In this document: in pieces, positions 1 through 6,739 of the stretch
Layout: each line of letters opens with the position of its first letter
Position numbering within the stretch: position 1 is the stretch's first letter
Notes under the pieces: generated by a model
What the model was told of the DNA's origin: nothing
The model's input: the letters and a program-made list of their open reading frames with translations, nothing else
Database searches by the model: none
NCBI GenBank assembly: GCA_021817755.1
Contig: JAKAGC010000083.1
Location: 1-10,303 of the forward strand
DNA: 10,303 bases
Direction of reading: 5' to 3'
Source: Acidobacteriota bacterium
Lineage (GTDB): Bacteria; Acidobacteriota; Aminicenantia; UBA2199
Program-made: the position numbers and the translations under genes

Positions 1-1
1 C

Positions 2-415
2 CCCGATCATTTTTTACTAATGAATGGAGATCTACTTACCGATCTGAATTTTGTTGATATTTATAACCATCATATCTCTTCCGGTGCCCTTGTCACAATC
101 GGAACTTACACACGAAAAGTTGGCATCGATTTCGGCGTAGTGGAAATCGATAATAATCGCGTTTCCGGTTTTGTTGAAAAACCAACTTATGAATACAATG
201 TTAGTATGGGGGTATATGTTTTTAATCGTAACGTGATGGATTTTGTTCCCAGGAATAAGCCCTATGGGTTCGATCAATTAATGCTGGATTTACTGGCTGC
301 CAATCAGGATATTCATGTTTATCCGTTTAGCGGGTATTGGCTCGATATCGGGAGGCCCGAAGATTTCGACCGCGCCAACCACGATATCGAATGCGGTTAT
401 TTTCCGCTTAGTTAA
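2..415 (+). CDS. NDP-sugar nucleotidyltransferase, C-terminal part (5' end outside window)
   Basis: The reading frame is open from the window edge (frame beginning at base 2) to TAA at 413-415, so the gene enters from the left and only about 137 residues are visible. The ATG at 20 lies inside the conserved FLLMNGDLLTD segment and is not the real start. Visible landmarks of the nucleotidyltransferase (RmlA/mannose-1-phosphate guanylyltransferase-like) fold are the metal-binding NGD, FGVVEID, the sugar-phosphate-binding FVEKP, GVYVF, and a C-terminal YWLDIGRPEDF followed by A. These enzymes join a sugar 1-phosphate to an NTP, giving an activated NDP-sugar for glycan synthesis in the cytoplasm. 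The fold is clear, but the base and sugar cannot be read from this fragment. No C-terminal left-handed helix repeats follow, so it is the short form rather than a GlmU-like bifunctional enzyme. Confidence 0.9.
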   Translation, partial: PDHFLLMNGDLLTDLNFVDIYNHHISSGALVTIGTYTRKVGIDFGVVEIDNNRVSGFVEKPTYEYNVSMGVYVFNRNVMDFVPRNKPYGFDQLMLDLLAANQDIHVYPFSGYWLDIGRPEDFDRANHDIECGYFPLS

Positions 416-421
416 TTCTAG

Positions 422-435
422 TTTTAATATTAAAA
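422..435. repeat. AT-only palindrome between convergent genes
   Basis: TTTTAATATTAAAA is a perfect 14-nt palindrome. It overlaps the stop codon of the leftward DUF3943 gene (430-432) and lies 7 nt after the stop of the rightward nucleotidyltransferase gene. Placement between converging genes suggests a weak bidirectional transcription end. However, the stem has no G or C, so I regard it as a candidate only. Confidence 0.3.
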
Positions 436-2166
436 TATATATTGCAATTGAATATAAGATCGCCGTTCTTCGCTTTTTCGTAAAAAGTCTTCTACCTGAC
501 CACGCCGTTTAATTTGATCCAGACCCACTGCTAATTGAAGAGGAGTTCCCGGAATACGATATCCCAGGCTCAATTTAAAAAGAAGCCGCCGGTCTGTAAG
601 ATTAAAATCATTCCCTGCCGGTATATCGCTTTGATAGCGATCATGGCCTTCGATGGAATTAAAATAATGGTATTTCAACCGTCCACGTAATTCAAGGTTT
701 GAATAATTCAGTTGGAGCATGGAAGAAAGCGTAACTCCAAAGGCATAATAATAATTATAAGATTCCAGTGTACATTTCGTTTTCGATACCTCGTTTAATT
801 CCGAATAATCCTTGTACGCATGAGAATGGATCAACCCGAAATCAATAAAAGCATCTGTTATAAAGTGAAGCTGGAAATTTTTACGAAACAAGGAGAAATC
901 AAAACTCGGACCAATCAGGTTAATTATCGTATATTTATCCCTTCGGTCCGGGATGGCCGGGTTATTATTGGCAGCTGATTCTTCCGAGAGTCTATCGATG
1001 CTGTTATTAACGATATCAAAAGCGCTTGCTGCACCGATAAACATACTGTATCCCTCTTTTTCACCTGAATTCCGATTGAAATAATCTTCCGATGAATTCG
1101 ATCCCTTTAAAGCTTCACTGGAATCCGTACTCTGAATATTTTGAGAGAAGTAACCGAATAATACGGATTTGGCGAATAAATTAAATTCATAAATTCCTCT
1201 TTTATTAAGAGTCAATCCCCCATCAATTTCCGTAAATAGTGTATCTTTCAATTTTAAATTCGCTGCTCCCGGTTCTCCGTATTCCGGGATATTCATTAAT
1301 TGGGATTCAAATCCAACTTGAATAAAAGAATCTGAGCTCGTTCTTGCTACTCGATCGAATCTTGGACCAACAGTTAAACGGCAATCATGCCACATTTGTC
1401 CATCCGGCAATGAATATTCCCCTCTGTATTTCTTTCCTCCGATAAATTCATTAAGAGCCATAATCGGGTTTGAAAGAAACCGGGCGGCTTTATTGAATAT
1501 CGTCGGTTTTCCGGAACGGAAGAAACGTCCCAATTGATAAAACGATTCACCGATGCTCAGCCCTCCGATCGGCGTTGTTACCATATCGTTCAATGAAATC
1601 ACTTCTTTGAATTCCACCAATGATTCCCAAAGAAAGGATGCACCGAAGGTCATTAAAAATGATTGCGTCTTATTTAAATGATTATCTCGTGCATAGTTAT
1701 AATACATCGAACCAGCAAGAGAATGAGTCCAGTTAAATTCAAAGGTATTCGAATCGAATCGAAAACCATCCAATTCAAAGATACGTTTTTTTTGATCTTT
1801 CCAGGTAAAGTGATATTCCCAGTCTTCTTTCATTACATCCTGACGGATCCAGTAGCTGGAAGTTGCATAAACAAAATGACCTGCATACTCTAATAATGCA
1901 CGAGTAAACCTTTTTTGGTATTTTAAATTCAAAAAATTCGGTAATTCCGGTGCAGTACCACGGATATTCACCACCGGTAATTGGAAGAAAGGGTTAAAAT
2001 AGCAATGACTTATTTCGGCGATCTGGTTATACCGGGATAATGCCACATCTCGATCCGGTTGGATTAATGTTTCCGGTTTCTGATCATCCGGGAATAATTG
2101 GAAGGTACTACTTACTACTAAAAAACAAAAGAATAATACTAATATAAATCGTTTCAGCTTGTTCAT
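430..2166 (-). CDS. DUF3943 domain protein, probable outer-membrane beta-barrel
   Basis: The 578-residue protein starts with a typical Sec signal peptide: MNKLKR, then a hydrophobic core to about residue 24. The frame extends upstream to a TTG at 2223, but that extension runs through a good promoter (2195-2223), so I chose the ATG at 2166. Residues about 145-215 match the DUF3943 core: a WTHSLAGSMYYNYAR segment, a central FLWESLVEF, and SLNDMVTTPIGGLSIGE. The C-terminal half is rich in alternating hydrophobic and polar stretches with many Tyr and Phe. It ends in YIQLQYIF, a terminal Phe typical of substrates of the outer-membrane barrel assembly machine. Family function is unknown; outer-membrane location is my inference. 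It has its own promoter, so it is probably transcribed separately from the upstream radical SAM operon. Confidence 0.85.
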   Translation of the reverse strand: MNKLKRFILVLFFCFLVVSSTFQLFPDDQKPETLIQPDRDVALSRYNQIAEISHCYFNPFFQLPVVNIRGTAPELPNFLNLKYQKRFTRALLEYAGHFVYATSSYWIRQDVMKEDWEYHFTWKDQKKRIFELDGFRFDSNTFEFNWTHSLAGSMYYNYARDNHLNKTQSFLMTFGASFLWESLVEFKEVISLNDMVTTPIGGLSIGESFYQLGRFFRSGKPTIFNKAARFLSNPIMALNEFIGGKKYRGEYSLPDGQMWHDCRLTVGPRFDRVARTSSDSFIQVGFESQLMNIPEYGEPGAANLKLKDTLFTEIDGGLTLNKRGIYEFNLFAKSVLFGYFSQNIQSTDSSEALKGSNSSEDYFNRNSGEKEGYSMFIGAASAFDIVNNSIDRLSEESAANNNPAIPDRRDKYTIINLIGPSFDFSLFRKNFQLHFITDAFIDFGLIHSHAYKDYSELNEVSKTKCTLESYNYYYAFGVTLSSMLQLNYSNLELRGRLKYHYFNSIEGHDRYQSDIPAGNDFNLTDRRLLFKLSLGYRIPGTPLQLAVGLDQIKRRGQVEDFLRKSEERRSYIQLQYIF

Positions 2167-2194
2167 TTTTCCCACGCAATTGATTTGAAACCAC

Positions 2195-2223
2195 ATAATA
2201 TCACACTTTTCAAACGAAGTCAA
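2195..2223 (-). promoter_or_regulatory. Sigma-70-type promoter for the DUF3943 gene
   Basis: Read on the minus strand, TTGACT (2218-2223) is followed by a 17-nt spacer and TATTAT (2195-2200). A TG sits one base before the -10 (TGA-TATTAT), an extended -10 feature. Transcription would begin about 20 nt before the ATG at 2166. This also argues against any start codon upstream of 2166. Confidence 0.65.
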
Positions 2224-2290
2224 TTTTAAGCATAGACCCGTCCATCCTTCTTTTCGGAATATGCAAATTAACCTTTAGTAAAATATTAAG

Positions 2291-2308
2291 TATTTCTATT
2301 TAGAAATA
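2291..2308. repeat. AT-rich inverted repeat after the radical SAM gene
   Basis: TATTTCTA (2291-2298) and TAGAAATA (2301-2308) form perfect 8-nt arms around TT. The element lies 9 nt beyond the stop codon of the radical SAM gene (minus strand) and upstream of the DUF3943 promoter. It could be a weak terminator or a protein-binding site. The stem has only two G-C pairs and no clean T-run follows on the minus strand, so a terminator role is doubtful. Confidence 0.3.
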
Positions 2309-2316
2309 ATCGATAA

Positions 2317-3441
2317 TTAATTAAAAACTCCCGGAATAACCGTGTTGCAGTATTTGCATTTATTTCTATTCATACCCACTATTTCTACCGAATATTGCAT
2401 CCGCTCGATCAGTAATTTCTTACAAGAAGGGCAATAGGTATTCTCCGAATCAGAAAAAAGATTCCCCACATATGCGAATTTTACTCCATTATCCATCGCA
2501 ATTTTCCTGGCTCTTTGCAATGTTTCAGGCGGTGTGGGAGGAATATTTTTCAACATAAAGGTCGGATAATACCGAGAAAAATGAAGCGGTACATCACTTC
2601 CCAACTCCTTTACTATCCATTTGGTCATTGAACCAATTTCATCTTTTCCGTCATTCAACGTCGGTATTAACAGTACCACTATCTCAAACCATATTTTTTC
2701 TTCCTTAAGTACTTTTAAGGTATTCAATACCGGTTTCAACTCTCCGGCACAAATATCCCGGTAAAACGACTCCGTAAAGGCTTTTAAATCGATTTTAACA
2801 GCCCCCAGGTATTTACACAATTCCCTCATCGGTTTTTCCTGGATGAAACCATTGGAAACCATTATATTGGGTACTCCTTTTTTCTTTCCTTCAATCGCAC
2901 AATCCAGGAGATACTCAAAGAAAACAACCGGTTCCGTATAGGTATGGGCAACTGTTTTACAATTACGCTCTTTTGCGATATCGATCACAGCAGGAGGAAG
3001 CAATTTAATACTTTTCACTTGCTCCGGTCTCTTTTGCGAGATTTCCCAATTCTGACAAAACTTACACACAAAATTACATCCCGCAGTTGCAAGGGAAAAC
3101 GCCGAAGTCGTCGGGAAATAATGAAAAAACGGTTTCTTTTCGATTGGGTCTACATTTAATGAACAGGGGTTTCCATATACCAGCGTATGATATACCCCAC
3201 CCCTATTTTCACGAACCCCACAGGTTCCTCGTTCCAGGTCTGCTACACGGCATTCATGCGGGCATAGCTTACAGGTGATTTTTTTGTCTCCCATTTTTTC
3301 ATAGTACTTTGCTTCACGCACAAATAACCCGTCTTCTTTTGCCGGAAAAAGAGCCGGTGTCCCAATGAAAGGTAACGCACAAGCCGAACACGCAACCGCT
3401 GTATTTTTTATAAAAGAGCGTCTCGAAATCCCATTACTCAT
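2317..3441 (-). CDS. amrS: AmmeMemoRadiSam system radical SAM enzyme, Tat-signal form
   Basis: The 374-residue protein has the radical SAM cluster motif CNFVCKFC (Cys122, Cys126, Cys129) that binds a 4Fe-4S cluster for cleaving S-adenosylmethionine. An N-terminal Cys-rich segment contains CKLCPHEC (Cys57, 60, 64) and CG (Cys74). A C-terminal zinc-ribbon-like part has CPSC (337-340) and CKYC (362-365). The order matches the radical SAM member of the AmmeMemoRadiSam set; the reaction is not one I can state. The N-terminus is a Tat-type signal: SRRSFIK with Arg7-Arg8, then a hydrophobic stretch to about residue 32, suggesting export of a folded, cofactor-loaded enzyme. The ATG overlaps the upstream DUF362 stop (ATGA), with GGAGAG about 6 nt before it. 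It is the last gene of the operon. Confidence 0.92.
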   Translation of the reverse strand: MSNGISRRSFIKNTAVACSACALPFIGTPALFPAKEDGLFVREAKYYEKMGDKKITCKLCPHECRVADLERGTCGVRENRGGVYHTLVYGNPCSLNVDPIEKKPFFHYFPTTSAFSLATAGCNFVCKFCQNWEISQKRPEQVKSIKLLPPAVIDIAKERNCKTVAHTYTEPVVFFEYLLDCAIEGKKKGVPNIMVSNGFIQEKPMRELCKYLGAVKIDLKAFTESFYRDICAGELKPVLNTLKVLKEEKIWFEIVVLLIPTLNDGKDEIGSMTKWIVKELGSDVPLHFSRYYPTFMLKNIPPTPPETLQRARKIAMDNGVKFAYVGNLFSDSENTYCPSCKKLLIERMQYSVEIVGMNRNKCKYCNTVIPGVFN

Positions 3442-4442
3442 GATTTCTCTCCTTCGATTTTCCCCAGGCCCAATTTACCCCCAGTAAAAATATATACCGG
3501 TTCACGCCCCGCTTCTTTTAATGTATTTAACCCCGAATTCTTCCGCCCTGTTTCTATTAATTGCCACCCCGCATAATCCAATGCTACCGGATCGCGGGAA
3601 ACCAGTAATCCACCGTACTCCCATGCATATTTCGGGAAAAACGCCGGGCCATTGTGAACCTGCACCCGCGTGGCATCACATACGATTAATCGAAGTTTAT
3701 TCCGTATTAACGGGTGAGTGCTTAACTCCGCCACATAGGGATTGCAATTATTCCGGTGAAATTTATTCGGATTGTATATCGCACCGTAAAAATTTTTCAT
3801 TCCTGCCGATACTCCCGAAAGATCATGATCCTTTAGCACCGGTACATTGATTAATGCATCCACCCGCTCCATGATCCAGCTAAACCGGGTTCCCACACTA
3901 CCCGCAAATTCGATCGTTTCAAGGTATCCATCATTTCCCAGGAAATCTGTCCCCACCACATTCAAACCTTTGAATAACGGATTGGAAGAAGAAAACCCCG
4001 CTCTTTCCAATTCCCGTTCTGTCCGTTCCCAGATATAGATATTGCTTTCCTTTATCCCACAAAGTTTTAATCCATTTACAATCGCCAGCACCAATCCCAC
4101 ACTGGAAGATAACGGTTTACCCGGAAGACAACTTAATTTTAATCCCACTTTTTCATCAGAAGCAAAAAGAGATTTCCAGGCAGAAACTGCCGTAGGTTTT
4201 CCCGTAATTTTCATCACTCCCTGATCCAGGAAGGGAATAATGTTTTCTTTCGGAACATCATTATTTACCCGCTTTAATTTCTCCGAACACATCGATATCA
4301 CGGATGGTTTATCCATAACCCCGGAATCATTCGGATTTGTATCAAAAGCTGGTAACAGAGATGGGAAAGCAAGTGCTGCCGATATCCCCGCAGCAGATGA
4401 AAGCAATGCTTTCCCGAATTGTCTGCGGGAAATGTCCGTCAT
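3438..4442 (-). CDS. DUF362 domain protein with Tat signal
   Basis: The 334-residue protein begins MTDISRRQFGKALL: twin arginines at 6-7, then a hydrophobic region to about residue 32, a Tat signal. The body matches DUF362 (COG2006-type). Landmarks are VPVLKDH at 200-206, KNFYGAI at 216-222, DATRVQVHNGP at 256-266, and RDPVALDYAGWQLI near 283-296. No ferredoxin-like CxxCxxC module is fused to it, unlike many family members. Biochemical function is not established. It is sandwiched between the MEMO-AMMECR1 fusion and the radical SAM gene with 4-nt ATGA overlaps on both sides, so the three are almost certainly co-translated. A purine-rich GGGAGCAGGGAAA precedes the ATG. A role in the same exported pathway is inferred from this coupling and the shared signal type. 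Confidence 0.88.
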   Translation of the reverse strand: MTDISRRQFGKALLSSAAGISAALAFPSLLPAFDTNPNDSGVMDKPSVISMCSEKLKRVNNDVPKENIIPFLDQGVMKITGKPTAVSAWKSLFASDEKVGLKLSCLPGKPLSSSVGLVLAIVNGLKLCGIKESNIYIWERTERELERAGFSSSNPLFKGLNVVGTDFLGNDGYLETIEFAGSVGTRFSWIMERVDALINVPVLKDHDLSGVSAGMKNFYGAIYNPNKFHRNNCNPYVAELSTHPLIRNKLRLIVCDATRVQVHNGPAFFPKYAWEYGGLLVSRDPVALDYAGWQLIETGRKNSGLNTLKEAGREPVYIFTGGKLGLGKIEGEKS

Positions 4443-6076
4443 TTTCCCTGCTCCCCTTCACTGAATACAAGTGCCTGGAAAACGTGAAACTCCATTTCAC
4501 GTGATTTATATGAATTCGAATTCAGACCTGCTTTTAAACACAACTGCCCCAGGAATTGATCCAGGTTCCAACCCGTTTCCGTTGCTACCTGCGGTAAAAA
4601 GACCGCCTGGTAATACCCCATACGAATCACCACTCCATCCGTTCCCAGACGAATCGATTTGTAATTCTCAATTTGTTTAAGCGGTGTCATAACAGATATC
4701 TCTATATCGATCTTCGATAACTCATTTTTCTTTAATTGTGGAAACCGTGTATCTTCGAATGCCGCATTTAATGCATTATTTCTTACTCCTTCCCATAAAG
4801 GAGAAACTCCGATAATATTTCCGATACATCCCCGCAATTCCCCGTGTTTTCTTAAAGTTACAAATACTCCCGATTTTTCCAATAGTGTCGGTGTAAGTGG
4901 AAACCGGCTTTCGATCTCTTCCCAGGTAATGGATTTCCCTTCAAAATTGTCTTCCAGTGTTTGCCTGGCAATAAATAACAGTGTCTTTTTTTCTTGTGCC
5001 GTAAGCCCTGAAGATGGTTGTGCAAGTTCAACCCCTCCATCCGGCGATGGCATTATCCCCGGAAAGGAATTCCAACTCGATGCCGAAGATCTTTTATTCG
5101 CCATAGATATTCCCGTTTGAGAAACAGGCGTTTTGTAAAAGACAAATGCCCCGTAACTCACACTAAATGTATAATCATTCCCCGAATCTCCCGATTTATA
5201 ATAATCCACCAGTTCCACTTTATTTGCGGATTGCGTGTCTTTAAGTATGGACATTAACACCCCTACCGGGATGAATCCACACATTGTGATCCCCGTTTTT
5301 TCCCGGTATTTCCAATATCCATCCATATCCATTTTTTTTATCAAATCGAACATTCCATTATCCAGGGCAGTCAGGTTCTCTTTGATTTTCGTTTTAAATG
5401 GCGCGTATCCGTAAGCATTTCCATAATGCGTAAAATCCGAACTCGCAATAATCAGAGTTCCATCATTTACAAATTTCTTTAGAATTTGAGCCACACGTTC
5501 TACATCTTTCGGCTCAAGATAGCCAAAGAGAATAGGAACAATTTTGTACCCCTTATTTTTGTTTTTCTCCATTATATATTGTAAGAATGGAAGATGCGCT
5601 TCAATGGAGTGTTCATTTTGCATGATTTCATTATCTTTTCGGAAGAATTTCTCTTTTGCCAGTTTCGAGGTAATTTCCGTATCTATTGGAATCAATCCAA
5701 GCGGAGTACTGTCGTACTTAAAATCTCCCACCGCAGCACCGTAAAACGCCCCCCGGTGCGATACTCCCATTATGATAACCCGTTCGATTTCTCCGTGATT
5801 TTCCAGTTGTTTGTAGGCATTCGCCGCACATTGTCCCGAATAAGCATAACCCGCATGCGGGCCCACCAATCCTTTTATCTCTCCTGTAACCGGTTTCAAT
5901 GTGGCCTTGGAAAACAACCCGTCCAATACCTGTCTTAATTCTTCGGGAGAAGCCGGATACCAGGGGCCTGTTGTTAAATATTTACGTGTATCGTTTACCC
6001 CTTGAATAGGGTTGGGGAGTATAAAAACTATCAATCCGAGGAAAAGAAATATAGCCCATCGCTTTAGCATAGTCAT
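4439..6076 (-). CDS. amrB/amrA: MEMO (AmmeMemoRadiSam B) fused to AMMECR1 (AmmeMemoRadiSam A), with signal sequence
   Basis: The 545-residue protein joins two AmmeMemoRadiSam components. Residues 1-26 are a Lys/Arg start plus hydrophobic core: a Sec signal peptide or anchor. Residues about 35-315 form the MEMO domain, related to LigB-type dioxygenases. Its likely metal/active-site residues are present: His74 (GPHAGYAYSG), His107 (GVSHRG), Asp214 and His217 (SSDFTHYG), and Cys266 (CGFIP), with EHSIEAHLPF at 155-164. A Ser/Pro/Gly-rich linker (about 320-358) leads to the AMMECR1 domain (about 360-540) with its hallmark LRGCIG at 414-419. The start is supported by AGGAGG (6082-6087) 5 nt before the ATG; a second ATG two codons later is possible. 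It is the first gene of the operon and overlaps the DUF362 gene by ATGA. The domains are certain; the reaction is unknown. Confidence 0.93.
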   Translation of the reverse strand: MTMLKRWAIFLFLGLIVFILPNPIQGVNDTRKYLTTGPWYPASPEELRQVLDGLFSKATLKPVTGEIKGLVGPHAGYAYSGQCAANAYKQLENHGEIERVIIMGVSHRGAFYGAAVGDFKYDSTPLGLIPIDTEITSKLAKEKFFRKDNEIMQNEHSIEAHLPFLQYIMEKNKNKGYKIVPILFGYLEPKDVERVAQILKKFVNDGTLIIASSDFTHYGNAYGYAPFKTKIKENLTALDNGMFDLIKKMDMDGYWKYREKTGITMCGFIPVGVLMSILKDTQSANKVELVDYYKSGDSGNDYTFSVSYGAFVFYKTPVSQTGISMANKRSSASSWNSFPGIMPSPDGGVELAQPSSGLTAQEKKTLLFIARQTLEDNFEGKSITWEEIESRFPLTPTLLEKSGVFVTLRKHGELRGCIGNIIGVSPLWEGVRNNALNAAFEDTRFPQLKKNELSKIDIEISVMTPLKQIENYKSIRLGTDGVVIRMGYYQAVFLPQVATETGWNLDQFLGQLCLKAGLNSNSYKSREMEFHVFQALVFSEGEQGK

Positions 6077-6089
6077 TTTTTCCTCCTAA

Positions 6090-6104
6090 ACGACATGATG
6101 TCGT
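6090..6104. promoter_or_regulatory. 15-nt palindrome next to the ribosome site of the MEMO-AMMECR1 operon
   Basis: ACGACAT-G-ATGTCGT has perfect 7-nt arms around one base. It ends 2 nt upstream of the AGGAGG ribosome site of the operon's first gene. It could be a repressor operator, or in RNA a small hairpin (CGAC/GTCG closing ATCAT) that affects access to the ribosome site. The regulator is unknown. Confidence 0.4.
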
Positions 6105-6111
6105 CATTATC

Positions 6112-6133
6112 ACGTAATCGACCCTTACGTAAT
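6112..6133. promoter_or_regulatory. ACGTAA repeat cluster, operator-like
   Basis: ACGTAAT occurs twice in direct orientation (6112-6118 and 6127-6133), 15 nt apart. The second copy lies in the palindrome TTACGTAA (6125-6132), so ACGTAA (6112) and TTACGT (6125-6130) also form an inverted repeat with a 7-nt gap. The cluster sits about 40 nt upstream of the operon start, where a promoter would be expected. I see only a weak extended -10 on the minus strand (TGATAATGA) overlapping its end. Confidence 0.35.
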
Positions 6134-6179
6134 TGTTAAATCACTATACCGATAATTCAAAGAATTTATAGGATATTTT

Positions 6180-6233
6180 CCGGGGATAGTATCGAATAGC
6201 TTCAGATGGGAGGGGAGAATCACATATCCCCGG
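6180..6233. repeat. 9-bp inverted repeat with 36-nt loop between two genes
   Basis: CCGGGGATA (6180-6188) pairs perfectly with TATCCCCGG (6225-6233) across 36 nt. On the minus strand it begins 8 nt after the stop of the small membrane-protein gene and lies about 100 nt before the MEMO-AMMECR1 start. The loop is long and no T-run follows, so it does not fit a standard intrinsic terminator. It may be a transcript-end structure, a leader RNA or a binding site. I recognise no riboswitch class in it. Confidence 0.4.
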
Positions 6234-6241
6234 TTAATCTC

Positions 6242-6718
6242 CTAAAATAATAAGCATCCGGCAAGGTAACCCGAAAGAGAAAGGAGTGCATTCCGCCAGG
6301 CATCATAATAATAAAAATTACTTCCCAGCGCATATGAATAGGCAAATTCGGCAAGTGCAGCAGTCGCCGCAATCAGTAAAAACGGGATAAACGATTTTGT
6401 TTTCTTGCTTTCTACCGCTGGAATCAATCCCGCCGTAAACAGTTGAAGCACTCCCAGTTTGAAGATTAGGCCAGGTTGAGAAAAGAGAAAAAATGCCGTT
6501 AACCCTCCGCTCAATAACCAGCCTGAAATTTCGTAGTTACTTTTTACCAGTACTTTGATCAGTAACACAAGAAAGAAGGCCAGGAACAGCCCGTATATGA
6601 TATACAAAGCGAAATTCCTGCCTGTCCATCCTGTCACTGCTTTTTCCACTTTAAAATGGAAATAATGGAGAACGACCACGATAATCGAAAATATAATTGA
6701 AAATTTGTATTTGCCCAT
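6242..6718 (-). CDS. Small multi-pass membrane protein of unknown function
   Basis: The frame begins at a TTG (6739) directly after recA's stop. The better start is the ATG at 6718, which has AGAGGT 7 nt upstream; this gives 158 residues. Hydrophobic segments lie at about 6-22, 38-57, 67-100 (probably two helices), 109-128 and 142-158, so the protein is almost wholly within the membrane. The last part, with Glu124 in the fourth helix and a YYDAWRN...G pattern near 136-150, faintly recalls VanZ-like proteins, but I do not claim membership. It follows recA by 21 nt on the same strand and is probably co-transcribed with it, in the place where recX is common. No function can be assigned. Confidence 0.75.
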   Translation of the reverse strand: MGKYKFSIIFSIIVVVLHYFHFKVEKAVTGWTGRNFALYIIYGLFLAFFLVLLIKVLVKSNYEISGWLLSGGLTAFFLFSQPGLIFKLGVLQLFTAGLIPAVESKKTKSFIPFLLIAATAALAEFAYSYALGSNFYYYDAWRNALLSLSGYLAGCLLF

Positions 6719-6739
6719 GATCGTTACCTCTATTACCAA

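Noticed and set aside
2167..2223. N-terminal extension of the DUF3943 gene starting at TTG 2223
   Set aside because: It would place the start codon inside the -35 of a good extended -10 promoter and put 19 non-signal residues before a typical signal peptide.
3521..3850. Plus-strand 109-codon ORF opposite the DUF362 gene
   Set aside because: Its translation shows no recognisable motif and it is antisense to a well-supported conserved gene.
5594..5938. Plus-strand 114-codon ORF opposite the MEMO domain
   Set aside because: It is antisense to conserved MEMO metal-site motifs, has no convincing ribosome site and resembles no family.
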